A DNA stretch of 64,000 nucleotides from Clostridium yunnanense (GCF_016595795.1 NZ_JAENHN010000006.1:124001-188000); one strand, 5' to 3'. Positions 44,973 to 54,599 are shown, numbered from the stretch's first letter. Numbers and translations are program-made. Notes: generated from the sequence alone by a model not told the origin.

Positions 44973-45551
44973 ATGGCAAGATCAATGGGACCAAGATTTA
45001 AGGTTGCGAGACGACTTGGTGTAAATGTATTTAATCACCCTAAAGCTTTAAATAGGGGAATAAAGAAGCAAAAGTTATCCGAATACGGAGAACAACTTTT
45101 AGAAAAGCAAAAATTAAAGGCATATTATGGTGTACTAGAAAAACAGTTCAGAAGATATGTGTTTGAGGCAATGAGTTCGAAGGAAAAATCTGAAGTAGTT
45201 CTAATCCAAAGATTAGAAATGAGATTGGATAATATAGTCTACAGAATGGGCTTCGGTTCAACCTTAAGACAATCAAGACAAATGGTAACTCATGGGCACA
45301 TAAGAGTTAATGGTCAAAAAGTAGACATCCCTTCTTATAAACTAAAAGTAGGTGATGTGCTTTCACTTAAAGAAGCTTCAAAGAAGACTGATATGTTTGT
45401 TGAAAACTTTAATTCTATATTCCCTTCTGTAAACTATATACAAAAGGATATTGAATCATTAAGTGGTACTATAAAAAACATGCCAAACATAGAAGACATC
45501 CCTGTAGACGTAAAATTCCCAAAAATAATAGAATTTTACTCAAAGAATTAA
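44973..45551 (+). CDS. rpsD: 30S ribosomal protein S4, variant without N-terminal cysteines
   Basis: A 192-residue S4. The S4 RNA-binding domain (~88-150) has RLEMRLDNIVYRMGFGSTLRQSRQMVTHGHIRVNG. The N-terminus, GPRFKVARRLGVNV, has no cysteines, so it is the zinc-free form. It is also shorter than the usual ~205 residues. It stands alone rather than in the rpsM-rpsK-rpsD-rpoA cluster, so it may be a second copy; the rest of the genome would decide. ATG follows GGAGG. Confidence 0.9.
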   Translation: MARSMGPRFKVARRLGVNVFNHPKALNRGIKKQKLSEYGEQLLEKQKLKAYYGVLEKQFRRYVFEAMSSKEKSEVVLIQRLEMRLDNIVYRMGFGSTLRQSRQMVTHGHIRVNGQKVDIPSYKLKVGDVLSLKEASKKTDMFVENFNSIFPSVNYIQKDIESLSGTIKNMPNIEDIPVDVKFPKIIEFYSKN

Positions 45552-45616
45552 TTATATGTATTTCTTGGTATGATTTTCTATAAAATCATATTTTTATAAA
45601 TTAAGCTAACGAATAA

Positions 45617-45655
45617 ATTAAGCTATACTTAAATCACAATTTAAGTATAGCTTTT
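45617..45655. terminator. Bidirectional terminator S4/permease
   Basis: AAGCTATACTTAAAT and ATTTAAGTATAGCTT pair around CACA and are followed by a T-rich run. Confidence 0.88.
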
Positions 45656-45674
45656 ATTTTTTATTAGTTTAATG

Positions 45675-47027
45675 TCAATTATTTTTTCTTTTAATATATA
45701 AATATATCGGAATTCCTATAAGAGTTATGCAAACTCCATATAGAGCATTATACTTATCAGTTATCATTGTACTTATTATAATATATAATCCCCCAACTAT
45801 TCCTATTAGCGGAACAACTGGATACAATGGAACTGAATATTCCCTTTTTATATCTTTATGCTTCGTTCTTAATATAAATATACCTGCTACTGTCATTACA
45901 AAGAATATCCACATTACGAAAACAGCTAAGTTTGTAAGTGTATCGAAAGATCCTGAAATTACATATAATATAGCCAAAAACACTTCAAATATAAATGCAT
46001 TCATTGGTGTATTAAATCTTTCGTCAACTTTACCGAAGAATTGTGAAAAAGGCATTAATTTTTCTTGAGCCATAGCATATGGAATTCTAACTCCAGTCAT
46101 CAAATAACCATTAAGAGCTCCAAAAATAGATATCATTATACCACCTGCAATTAAAGCAGCCCCATTACTTCCAAACAGTATTACAGCTGCATCAGAGGCT
46201 GGTTTGTTGGATGTAATTATATATCCTAAAGGCATGACCTTTAATAACGCTAAATTTACCAAAATGTATACAGCGATAATTATAGTAAGACCTATAATTA
46301 TTGATCTAGGTAGGTCTTTTTTAGGCTTCTTTAACTCACCAGCCATATTGCCCACACTTATCCATCCGTCGTACGCCCATAAAGTCCCTAAGATAGCTGC
46401 ACCAAAGCCAGCTAATCCTGAAGTTGCACCTTTTACTGTATTTGAATTAATAAAATTATGTTCTCCACCATTTATCAAACCAAATCCTATTATAACTACA
46501 ATAGGAATAAGTTTAGCAATTGTAGCAACAAATTGAACCTTGCTACCTAGTTTTGTCGATAATACATTAATAGTCATAATAAATAATATAATAAAGATTC
46601 CAAGTATCTTTTGACCTGTTTTAGATAAATCTATAAAATATGTAGCTTGTGTAGCAAAAACAATAGATAATGCTGCTACCACTCCTGGTACATATATGAC
46701 GGTCTGAACCCATCCAAATAAAAAAGCCCACTGTTCTCCATATAGCTCTTTCAAATAAGCAAAAACGCCTCCAGTTTTAGGGATTGCTGCTGCTATTTCT
46801 GCTACAGTTAAAGCAGATGCCATCGTTATGATACCACCAGCCACCCATGCACATATACCTAATAAGGAGCTTCCTGCATTACCAAAAACAGTTGTGGCTT
46901 TAAAGAAAATACCTGAACCGATAACTATTCCTATAACCATTGTTATTGCTTCAGATAACCCTATTTCTTTTTTCAAACTACTTTCGTCAAACTCCGCATT
47001 GTTACTAATATCCTTTGAATTCTTCAT
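45675..47027 (-). CDS. APC-family amino acid permease
   Basis: About 450 residues with 12 membrane segments. The substrate-site motif GIVIGSGIFF after the first helix and ALTVAEIAAAIPKTGG are typical of the LAT/serine-threonine exchanger-like branch. The exact amino acid cannot be told. The ATG at 47027 is nine bases after AAAGG; an ATG nine bases earlier abuts it. It is monocistronic. Confidence 0.9.
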   Translation of the reverse strand: MKNSKDISNNAEFDESSLKKEIGLSEAITMVIGIVIGSGIFFKATTVFGNAGSSLLGICAWVAGGIITMASALTVAEIAAAIPKTGGVFAYLKELYGEQWAFLFGWVQTVIYVPGVVAALSIVFATQATYFIDLSKTGQKILGIFIILFIMTINVLSTKLGSKVQFVATIAKLIPIVVIIGFGLINGGEHNFINSNTVKGATSGLAGFGAAILGTLWAYDGWISVGNMAGELKKPKKDLPRSIIIGLTIIIAVYILVNLALLKVMPLGYIITSNKPASDAAVILFGSNGAALIAGGIMISIFGALNGYLMTGVRIPYAMAQEKLMPFSQFFGKVDERFNTPMNAFIFEVFLAILYVISGSFDTLTNLAVFVMWIFFVMTVAGIFILRTKHKDIKREYSVPLYPVVPLIGIVGGLYIIISTMITDKYNALYGVCITLIGIPIYLYIKRKNN

Positions 47028-47424
47028 AAGCTTCATCCTTTCAGTACATCTTTTTCTTTAACCTACAAATAATTTTATCATTTGTTTAATATATAAGTTC
47101 TATTTAATCTTCTTCATCCATTGATATTCTAAATCATGTTTACTTCAATACTTCTACAAATAAAATTTATTAGAACTTATATACTTTCAAAATACATAGA
47201 TATATTCATTATTGTAAAGCTATATTTTACTAATATAATTTATTATCTTTGCATTATTAGATTTAAAAAAGTAATACTATTTAATTATATTTCCACATTT
47301 ACATTATATAATTCTATAATCAAAAGCACTCTTAGTCAACTTTGGATGAAATTTATATAATTTATTTTACAGTAAAAAAGCAATATCTAATGGATTCTCT
47401 CACCTTAGATACCGCTTTTTATTT
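47028..47424. other. Intergenic region permease/MFS
   Basis: This 397-base AT-rich gap ends with the MFS terminator (arms around ATATCTAA and TTAGATA, 47371-47417). A family-1 right end, TTTTACAGTAAAAAAG, lies at 47364-47379. Nothing else was recognised. Confidence 0.5.
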
Positions 47425-48885
47425 CTAACTTATTTTTTCAACTTTATGTTCAACTCTTCTTTGTGATTTCCTTCGAGTATATAACCTCATTGCAGTTAAT
47501 ATTGCACCTATTGCGCATATAAGGCTAGCAGCTAAGTATGAGTATCTCATTCCGTATACAAATACATCCTCTCTACCTGGAACAAAGTTAGCAACTTGAT
47601 ATCCAATCTTATAACTCATTCTGTTGTATAACAGCGCAGTTGATAAAGAAATACCAAAGTTCATGCCTAAATTTCTAACTAATGCATTAACACTTCCTGC
47701 TATACCCAATTTATTCTTAGGAACAGTTGACATTATTAGAGAGTTATTAGGTGATTGGAACATTCCGTTTCCTATTGATAGTACTGCCATAAATATAATC
47801 AAAATTATCATTGGAGAATTTTGATTTAAGGTTGACATTAACATTAATCCAAAGCTTGAAGCTATAAGACCGATAAAAGTTAATACTTCTGATCCAATCT
47901 TATCTGACATATGACCACTTATGGGCGCTATGAAAGCTAATATCAAAGGCGAAACCATCATAAATAATCCTGTAACAGAAGACGATAGCTTCATAACATC
48001 CTGCAGATAAAATGGCTGAATTATATTAGAGCAACTAATGGCTACAAAAGATATAAATCCACAAAAAACGCTGAGAGAAAATAGCTTATTTTTAAATATT
48101 GAAAGTTCCAGCATAGGTTCCTTAACTCTTTTTTCAACATATATAAAAGTGGCAAATGATATTATAGCTATTAGCAAGCTGCCTAAAATAATAGGATTTC
48201 CATACCCCAATTGTTGTCCTTTTATAATGGATACAAACATCATAACAATAGCTATAGTAAATAAAACAGCTCCTTTTAAATCAAGCTTTTCATTTGATAT
48301 ATTACTCTTAGACTTAGGAAGAATCTTATATGACATTGCAAAAGTTATTAATCCTATAGGAACATTTATCAAAAATATATATTTCCAACTTACCAGATAA
48401 ACTATAAAGCCCCCTAAAGGAGGTCCAACCATGGTACCTAACGCTACTGCTGTACCTGACATCCCTAAAGCTTTTCCTCTTTCATGTGGTGGAAAAACAC
48501 TTGTTATTATTCCTTGACTTGTTGACATTGTAGCAGAAGCTCCAATTGCTTGTATAATTCTAGCTGCTACTAACAACCATAATGAATTTGATAAACCACA
48601 CATTAATGATCCTAAAGTAAACATAATTATTCCAAAACTAAATACCTTCGTCTTACCTTTTATATCACCTAATCTTCCAAATATAAGAATTATAGATGAA
48701 ATAGTTATTAAATAGCTCGTTACTACCCACTCTATTGAAGCCATATTAACATTAAGCTTTTTTGACATTACAGGTAGTGCTACATTTACTATGCTGCTAT
48801 CTAAACAGGACATAAAAGTCATCAATACAACGTTAAATAATATAAGCCATCTGTTTTTATAAATTTTATCATTTACATTCTCCAT
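47425..48885 (-). CDS. MFS multidrug efflux transporter (DHA2, EmrB/QacA type)
   Basis: A 486-residue transporter with 14 membrane segments. Motifs: FMSCLDSSIVNVALPVMSKKL (first segment), GRLGDIKGKTKVF (loop 2-3) and the motif-C region TAVALGTMVGPPLGG. DHA2 members export drugs and cationic compounds with protons. Its start lies within the end of the marR gene, so the two are cotranscribed, and the MarR protein probably controls it. Confidence 0.92.
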   Translation of the reverse strand: MENVNDKIYKNRWLILFNVVLMTFMSCLDSSIVNVALPVMSKKLNVNMASIEWVVTSYLITISSIILIFGRLGDIKGKTKVFSFGIIMFTLGSLMCGLSNSLWLLVAARIIQAIGASATMSTSQGIITSVFPPHERGKALGMSGTAVALGTMVGPPLGGFIVYLVSWKYIFLINVPIGLITFAMSYKILPKSKSNISNEKLDLKGAVLFTIAIVMMFVSIIKGQQLGYGNPIILGSLLIAIISFATFIYVEKRVKEPMLELSIFKNKLFSLSVFCGFISFVAISCSNIIQPFYLQDVMKLSSSVTGLFMMVSPLILAFIAPISGHMSDKIGSEVLTFIGLIASSFGLMLMSTLNQNSPMIILIIFMAVLSIGNGMFQSPNNSLIMSTVPKNKLGIAGSVNALVRNLGMNFGISLSTALLYNRMSYKIGYQVANFVPGREDVFVYGMRYSYLAASLICAIGAILTAMRLYTRRKSQRRVEHKVEKIS

Positions 48886-49342
48886 TATTTTTGTCCCCCT
48901 TCTCTGTGCTCATCTTATAGTTTTTTGCATTCTTTAATGCATTATTCAAAAAAAGAATTACTTTATCCACATCTTCATCAGATGATCCTAAGGAAATTAT
49001 ATCAATCCAATTCTGAATTTCTTGTTTTATTTCAGGAATGATCTTTCTTGACTTCTCAGTCAAGAATAACCTATATGCTCTTGAATCTTCTTGATCAACT
49101 TCTTTCCTTATGTAATCAAGTTCTATAAGTCTCTTTATAGTTCTAGCAGACATTGCTTTATCAACATTAAGCTTTTTACTTATACAATTTTGACTGATTC
49201 CCTCATGATTATGAAGAATCAAAATATAAGGATACATTCCACTAGTAAGATTAAATTTTTCTAGTGAGACATCTAGTTGAGCCTGTGTAAATCTGTATAA
49301 TTTATTTACAAGTTTAATTAAACTAGTCTTACTTTCATCCAT
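48869..49342 (-). CDS. MarR-family transcriptional regulator
   Basis: A 157-residue winged-helix regulator (ISQNCISKKLNVDKAMSART and the wing region RKEVDQEDSRAYRLFLTEKS). The ATG at 49342 follows AAGAAGG. It overlaps the MFS gene by 17 bases. A perfect palindrome upstream is its likely operator, giving autorepression relieved by a ligand. Confidence 0.92.
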   Translation of the reverse strand: MDESKTSLIKLVNKLYRFTQAQLDVSLEKFNLTSGMYPYILILHNHEGISQNCISKKLNVDKAMSARTIKRLIELDYIRKEVDQEDSRAYRLFLTEKSRKIIPEIKQEIQNWIDIISLGSSDEDVDKVILFLNNALKNAKNYKMSTEKGDKNNGECK

Positions 49343-49406
49343 CCGCTTCACCTTCTTCTAAATTTCTTTATATTTTCTTATATCTGTATAGATGTTTTTG
49401 CCAAAT

Positions 49407-49442
49407 ATTATACTATCATCACATAGTTGACTAGTCAACTAT
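49407..49442 (-). promoter_or_regulatory. MarR operator and -10 of the marR-MFS operon
   Basis: ATAGTTGACTAGTCAACTAT at 49423-49442 is a perfect 20-base palindrome matching the MarR-type site. On the minus strand it lies ten bases upstream of TATAAT (49407-49412), so a bound repressor would cover the -35 region. Confidence 0.82.
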
Positions 49443-49542
49443 AAAAAAATAAAATAAAACCACTCTATTGACTTTTACTCTTAATCATAAATATTTCAAT
49501 AAAATGGTTTTTTAAACTAAATATGCTTTTAAGCTTTCTGTA

Positions 49543-50364
49543 TTACACTATTTTTCTCATATCCAAGTATTTCTTAAGTGTAGGTTCAATTCTTAAATAC
49601 GCTTCAATCATCTCTTCTGGTATATCAACATGTTCTATAAAGTACTTTCCTTTTGGTCCATAACCATATTCATCGTCTTTTAGTCTCGGTATTTCCCCCA
49701 TTATTAGTGATAAGTATCTATCTACTTTCCAGATTCCCTCTATATTTGTATTCTCCAACTTAATCTGATCATTAAAAAGTTTCACTTTAGGCAAAAATGG
49801 AGCATAGTTTATAAATTTCACTTTATCTTCATCACGCCATACTTTTCTAAAAGACGCATCACTTCTAAGCTGCATTGTGGGATCTTGAATCAATATAATT
49901 GATTGAGCTTCTATATCCAAAGCTTTTAGCATATCGTAGGCCTTATATGCATTATCTCCACAGTTAGTCGATTTATTTTCTCTAATTATGTCAGTTTCAC
50001 TTATTCCATATACATTAATAAGTATGTTATTTATAATATCCGCTTCTGCTTTGTCCCTAGTCTCTATTGCTTGATATTCATTATTATCTTCAACATTGTT
50101 TATTAGGTACGAAGTAGAATGACCTATTCCCCCTACAACCATGATTTTATTAGCTATACCATCCTTAAAAGCTCTTTGAACTACTTCAATGGTATTAGTT
50201 ATACTATTTCCGAGGAGAAGAATTATATCAGCTTTCATAATTCCGTACTTGTTATGTAACTCTTCACAACTCAACTGATTTAAATCTCTCTTGGCTAAAA
50301 ACATCCCTATTTTGTTTATATCACTTATAATTTGATTATTAATAACATCACTATCATTAACCAT
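49543..50364 (-). CDS. YdcF/SanA-like DUF218 protein
   Basis: A 273-residue protein of the DUF218 (YdcF-like) family: ADIILLLGNSI, KIMVVGGIGHST, ENKSTNCGDNAYKAY and ILIQDPTMQLRSDASFRKV. There is no membrane segment, so it is the soluble YdcF branch, which binds a nucleotide-like ligand such as SAM in E. coli; the reaction is unknown. ATG follows AAGGAAG. It is monocistronic. Confidence 0.85.
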   Translation of the reverse strand: MVNDSDVINNQIISDINKIGMFLAKRDLNQLSCEELHNKYGIMKADIILLLGNSITNTIEVVQRAFKDGIANKIMVVGGIGHSTSYLINNVEDNNEYQAIETRDKAEADIINNILINVYGISETDIIRENKSTNCGDNAYKAYDMLKALDIEAQSIILIQDPTMQLRSDASFRKVWRDEDKVKFINYAPFLPKVKLFNDQIKLENTNIEGIWKVDRYLSLIMGEIPRLKDDEYGYGPKGKYFIEHVDIPEEMIEAYLRIEPTLKKYLDMRKIV

Positions 50365-50652
50365 CACTAACTTCCTTTCTTATTCAACTATATTAATTTT
50401 CATATAAAAATTTAACTTATATTAATTAACCAATTACCAATTATATAATACACCATTATCTTTGTATTTATATATTAAAAAAATAGTACTTATACATTAG
50501 ATAGTTGAATTTTAGCACTTATTACTTTAAAATCTAAATATAGAGGGATTGCCTTACAATTAAATCTATTTTTTTAATATCTACACAGAAGCCAGCAGAA
50601 TTTTAAAGATAGTTTTATGTTAAAAGTGTTATCCATCTTTATCAGCATATAA

Positions 50653-50754
50653 GGCAGAGTAGATTATAGTGCGTTAAGTGCCAGTTGGACGGGAAGTTTG
50701 CCACTGGACGAAAAGTCTTAAAGATTTGCGGTACTATGGTTGCATTCCGCTGCC
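50653..50754 (+). promoter_or_regulatory. THF (folate) riboswitch
   Basis: Landmarks of the tetrahydrofolate aptamer are present in order: GGCAGAGTAGATTAT, GCGTTAAGTGCC, GGACGGGAAGTTTG, CGAAAAGTC, GCGGTACTATGGTTGC and ATTCCGCTGCC. GGCAG (5') and CTGCC (3') form the closing helix. The downstream gene is a folate transporter subunit, the usual target. Confidence 0.88.
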
Positions 50755-50792
50755 ACATAAAAGAGCATTTATCTCTTAATGTGGTTTATTTG
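50753..50792 (+). terminator. Riboswitch-controlled terminator of folT
   Basis: CCACATAAAAGAG pairs with CTCTTAATGTGG and TTTATTTG follows. Its first bases overlap the 3' strand of the aptamer's closing helix. THF-dependent control of this hairpin is inferred. Confidence 0.75.
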
Positions 50793-50822
50793 CCATAATT
50801 AAAGAGAGGAGGTGCTTTTTAC

Positions 50823-51326
50823 TTGAAAAATACAAAGACGCTTGTTTTATTGTCACTTTTTATTACTTTACAAATAATACTTACAAGATTTTTATCAATT
50901 CAAACCCCAATATTACGTATTGGATTTGGCTTTATTCCATTGATATTTTCAAGCATATTATTTGGCCCAGTACTAGGTGGAATATGCGCAGCAATTTCAG
51001 ATATACTCGGTATGTTTATTTTTCCACAAGGGACTTACTTCCCTGGATTTACCTTAAGTGCTTTTTTATCTGGACTTATATATGGAAGTATTCTTCACAA
51101 GAAGAGTATATCACTTTTAAGAATATCTTTTTCATCACTCTTGGTTAAATTTATTATTGATATTGGATTAAATACTTTTTGGCTATCCATCATTACAGGT
51201 AAAGCTGTAGCTATACTTTTAATTCCTAGAGTAACAAAAACCCTAATAATGATTCCTGTAGAAATATTCTTGGTATATATATTGTGGATTTATTTAGGTT
51301 CATCTATAAAATCACAAGTAAACTAA
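50823..51326 (+). CDS. folT: Folate ECF transporter S component
   Basis: A 167-residue membrane protein with five or six segments. It is the substrate-binding subunit of an energy-coupling-factor transporter; FGPVLGGICAAISDILGMFI and PGFTLSAFLSGLIYG are typical. The THF riboswitch in the leader identifies folate as substrate. The shared ECF module (EcfA, EcfA', EcfT) is elsewhere. Translation starts at TTG after GAGGAGGTG. Confidence 0.92.
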   Translation: MKNTKTLVLLSLFITLQIILTRFLSIQTPILRIGFGFIPLIFSSILFGPVLGGICAAISDILGMFIFPQGTYFPGFTLSAFLSGLIYGSILHKKSISLLRISFSSLLVKFIIDIGLNTFWLSIITGKAVAILLIPRVTKTLIMIPVEIFLVYILWIYLGSSIKSQVN

Positions 51327-51331
51327 TAAAT

Positions 51332-51361
51332 AAGGCATCAGTGAATACTCACTGATGCCTT
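51332..51361. terminator. Bidirectional terminator folT/DMT
   Basis: AAGGCATCAGTGA and TCACTGATGCCTT pair perfectly around ATAC. Confidence 0.9.
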
Positions 51362-51402
51362 AAGCTCTAATATATTAACTTCTTTTATTTTCATAACTTT
51401 GA

Positions 51403-52278
51403 TTAGACTTGTTCACTCTTCCGTTGTGAAGTTCCTATCTTTAAATTAATTGCAACCATCCCAACTAAAATTAAAAGTGAACCAATAAAACTATTACCAG
51501 TTAGCTTGTCCCCAATAAATATAGAAAATATAGCTCCAAAAACAGGTTCTCCTAAATAAATTATAGCTGCATGAGTCGGATTAGTATATGGCTGCATCTC
51601 ATTTTGAACCCACATTGCTATAACAGTGCAAAGTATTGTTGTTACCAAAAGAGCTATAAATACTGTTCTTGTAAACTCAAAATGTAGCTTTTCAATCCCA
51701 ATAGCTGGTATAAAACTAACTATACCAACTATAAAAAGTTCTAAAGAGGTTAAAAGGCCAGAATCTACTTCTTTCGCATACTTGTCCACAAGTATTATTT
51801 GAGCAGCAAAAGCAATTGACCCTAAAAGGGTCAAAAAGTCTCCAAAATTAACTCCTGAAGCTCCTTTTGCAGATAATATATAAAGACCTATTAGGGATAA
51901 TAGAATTCCTATAATTGTTTTTATATCTGGAATCTTTTTATAAATAACTGCCAACATAACTGGCACGAAGACTACATTCAACCCTGTAATAAAAGCGGAA
52001 TTGCTTGAGGTTGTATATGTAAGGCCAACTACTTGAAATATAATACCTATTAGCAGTGCCGCCCCTATTAAACCTGCTATTTTTAGATCTCTTAGTTTTA
52101 TAGTTTTAAACTTTTTATGAAAAAAAGCAGTTAAAATTATTGCTCCTAATGTATATCTTATAGCAATGTAACTATATGGAGGAATTGTTTTAAGAGCTAC
52201 ACTCATTATTGGAAAACTAAGTCCCCAAAAGGCCGTAACTGTTATAAGATATAGATCCGCCTTCATTTCTTTTGTCAT
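51403..52278 (-). CDS. DMT/EamA-family transporter
   Basis: A 291-residue protein with ten membrane segments in two EamA repeats (AFWGLSFPIMSVALKTIPP in the first; YLGEPVFGAIFSIFIGDKLT in the second). Relatives export metabolites or amino acids; the substrate is unknown. It lies 30 bases after a cheX-like gene on the same strand, perhaps by chance. Confidence 0.9.
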   Translation of the reverse strand: MTKEMKADLYLITVTAFWGLSFPIMSVALKTIPPYSYIAIRYTLGAIILTAFFHKKFKTIKLRDLKIAGLIGAALLIGIIFQVVGLTYTTSSNSAFITGLNVVFVPVMLAVIYKKIPDIKTIIGILLSLIGLYILSAKGASGVNFGDFLTLLGSIAFAAQIILVDKYAKEVDSGLLTSLELFIVGIVSFIPAIGIEKLHFEFTRTVFIALLVTTILCTVIAMWVQNEMQPYTNPTHAAIIYLGEPVFGAIFSIFIGDKLTGNSFIGSLLILVGMVAINLKIGTSQRKSEQV

Positions 52279-52308
52279 TGTTTTACTCCTAATTCCTAAA
52301 TATCAAAA

Positions 52309-52776
52309 TTACTTTTCTTTATAAGAGATATCTAGTTCTAACTTATCTCCATTCTCAAAGTTTAATGGAATACTTATTACAACTGAATTTGCCTGACTAA
52401 CTTCTATATTTGTGCCTGTCATTATGATAGGCGGAGTTATATCAATGCTTATATTATTTGAGTAGAATATTGTTGCTGCATTGCCTAATATCATATTGCA
52501 CAACTCAGATATAGCACTTTTTGCTATCTCATCTAATTCATTTACTTCCATGCCACCCATCATAGCAGATACGATTTTCAACGCCAACCCTTTATTTAGA
52601 GAAATGTTAACACTTCCTTGTATCTGTCCTGTTAATCCTATAAGTACCATAACAGAATCAACTGAATATGGAATGGTCTTTTTGTAAATTCGACCTAAAC
52701 TAGGGTTAAACCCAGTAATTTGATTTATAACATTTTTACTTGCTTCTACGATAGGATTAATATATTCTACTTTCAT
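52309..52776 (-). CDS. CheX-like phosphatase-family protein 1
   Basis: A 155-residue CheX/CheC-fold protein: an N-terminal YINPIVEASKNVI helix, and the phosphatase motif E-x-x-N in AISELCNMILGN. CheX dephosphorylates CheY-P in chemotaxis. No che operon, receptors or flagellar genes lie here. The ATG at 52776 follows GGAGTG. It is separated from the next cheX gene by repeat copy I and a terminator. Confidence 0.88.
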   Translation of the reverse strand: MKVEYINPIVEASKNVINQITGFNPSLGRIYKKTIPYSVDSVMVLIGLTGQIQGSVNISLNKGLALKIVSAMMGGMEVNELDEIAKSAISELCNMILGNAATIFYSNNISIDITPPIIMTGTNIEVSQANSVVISIPLNFENGDKLELDISYKEK

Positions 52777-53081
52777 CTTAAGCACTCCAATCTCTTATGT
52801 TATAGGTTATTGAATAAATTATATCATTTTTATTATTTACATATCAAATTAATTTTATAGATAAACAATATACAAGTAATTAGTATAAAAATAAGTAATA
52901 CTGTTAAAACATTTGTAAATCCATTGAAATATTTAGTTTTAGATAATCCAAAAATTTTATACTTTGATTTAAAGCAAAAAAGGCATCCTAATTATACAGG
53001 ATACCTTATAAATAAGAAAACAATTCAGTATTAGTAGTTTTATTACACCGATTTATTTATATGTTATATCATTTTTTATTT
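52777..53081. other. Intergenic region between cheX genes
   Basis: This gap contains repeat copy I (52893-52980) and the terminator AAGGCATCCT/AGGATACCTT (52979-53008) of the upstream cheX gene. No gene was found. Confidence 0.5.
52893..52980 (+). repeat. Dispersed repeat family 1, copy I (core only, diverged)
   Basis: The segments AATACTGTTAAAAC, CCATTGAAATATTTAG and CCAAAAATTTTATACTTTG align with the core. It ends in the A-tract of the terminator at 52979. Confidence 0.6.
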
Positions 53082-53546
53082 TTATAATAACTTATCCAAT
53101 GATATATTTACTTCAAAAGGCATATTATTAACAAACATTTCAATACACAATACTTTATTAGAGCTTGCCTTAGCTGTAAACTTTCCATACATTAATGTAG
53201 GCGTTGATATATCGATATTAATCCCTTCACGTTCAAAACTCATACATGCATTAGCTGTAAGCATATTGGTAAGCTCTGAGATAGCGCTTTGTGCCATTTC
53301 ATTTAATTCTGGAACAGGCATTCCCATCATCATAATCTGAGCAATACTTTTTGCTGCATCTATTGTGGTAGTATATATAACATTACCTTTAACATCTCCT
53401 ATTATGCCTAAAATAATTATTACACCAGGACTTTCCACTGAAGCTTCTTTTATGCTTACAGATCCCTTCCTTATTTCATTAATCCCCAACTGAGGAAATA
53501 CGTTAGAAAATGCATCAAGAAAAGGATTTATATATTTGACATCCAT
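53082..53546 (-). CDS. CheX-like phosphatase-family protein 2
   Basis: A 154-residue CheX paralogue with the YINPFLDAFSNVF start and the E-x-x-N motif in AISELTNMLTAN. Its ATG, ten bases after AGGAGG, overlaps the end of the receiver-CheX gene by 19 bases, so the two are translationally coupled and probably act together. Confidence 0.88.
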   Translation of the reverse strand: MDVKYINPFLDAFSNVFPQLGINEIRKGSVSIKEASVESPGVIIILGIIGDVKGNVIYTTTIDAAKSIAQIMMMGMPVPELNEMAQSAISELTNMLTANACMSFEREGINIDISTPTLMYGKFTAKASSNKVLCIEMFVNNMPFEVNISLDKLL

Positions 53547-54403
53547 TCTCCATCCTCCTTTTTAAAACCAACACTCATATAAATTTCTCCGAATATAGTA
53601 TCTACCATAGAAGATGTAACTGTATCAAGTTCTGATTTAGATATATTTATAGATTCACCATGGAATATTGCTGGTGGCGCTACTCTAAGTCCAAATAACT
53701 TATTCTTTCTATTAATCATAGAACATCCTTGTCCAGATATTATATTATTTAACTCACTCATCATATTTATTACTTCTTCTAAATTTTTAGGTTCTCTCTT
53801 CAATACTGTTTTAGCAATATTTTCTGCGGTTTCATAAGACATATCAAATATTATTCTTCCAGAGTATTTACCTATTATTCCTATTACAACTGAAACTCCT
53901 TTAGATATCTGTTCAATATTTTCATTGTATTCTTTTTTAAATTCAGGAATAGTCTTGGCAACCTTGTTAAAGGTATCCATAAATGCTTCTTTATAGCATG
54001 GGTAATACAAATTCAGAAGTTCTCCATAAAGCTCTTCACTAGCCATTATTCTATTAATAAGCAAAGTAACTTCCTCCGCATCAGCTGGCTTTTGTATATA
54101 ACCTGATACTTTAGACTTCTTTGCTTTCCTAACAATTTCCTCATCCATCATAGAACTTATTATAATAACTTTTATATTAGCATCAATTTCGTGAATAGCT
54201 CTAGTACACTCTAATCCATCTGTTCCAGGAATAGTCATATCCATTGTAACAAGATCAGGTTTAACCTCACTAACTACTTCAATAGTTTCCTCTAATGACC
54301 CAGCCTCTCCAACAACTTCAAAACCATTATCGGTAAGTATATCTCTAATAATAGCTATAGAAAATGGTGAATCGTCAACTATAACAATTTTTGTCTTTGC
54401 CAT
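53528..54403 (-). CDS. Response regulator with CheX-like output domain
   Basis: A 291-residue hybrid. Residues 1-120 are a receiver with acidic pair Asp10/Asp11, phospho-acceptor Asp55 in TMDMTIPG, and Lys in YIQKPAD. Residues ~145-280 are a CheX-like domain with E-x-x-N in MMSELNNIISGQ. The kinase is unknown. It may be a phosphate sink or be regulated by its own phosphatase domain. The ATG at 54403 follows GGGAG; a longer in-frame start has no ribosome binding site. Confidence 0.9.
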   Translation of the reverse strand: MAKTKIVIVDDSPFSIAIIRDILTDNGFEVVGEAGSLEETIEVVSEVKPDLVTMDMTIPGTDGLECTRAIHEIDANIKVIIISSMMDEEIVRKAKKSKVSGYIQKPADAEEVTLLINRIMASEELYGELLNLYYPCYKEAFMDTFNKVAKTIPEFKKEYNENIEQISKGVSVVIGIIGKYSGRIIFDMSYETAENIAKTVLKREPKNLEEVINMMSELNNIISGQGCSMINRKNKLFGLRVAPPAIFHGESINISKSELDTVTSSMVDTIFGEIYMSVGFKKEDGEWMSNI

Positions 54404-54599
54404 AAATAAACACTCCCAATCTAAATAATATATTGTAAATATCGAGCGTTTTTCTATATTCTTGACTGGATTTAATTTGAAAATGCTTCTATTTCTTAAA
54501 AATATAAGTTTTATAATTAAATAATTTATATTTGCCATTATATAAACTGAATATTAATAAAAATAAATGAAAAAATAATGTAAGAAATCAATTTAATTC

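Larger units (their letters stand above)
50365..50822. other. Divergent region with folT leader
   Basis: The left half is AT-rich promoter DNA. The right half is the THF riboswitch and its terminator, listed separately. Confidence 0.5.
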
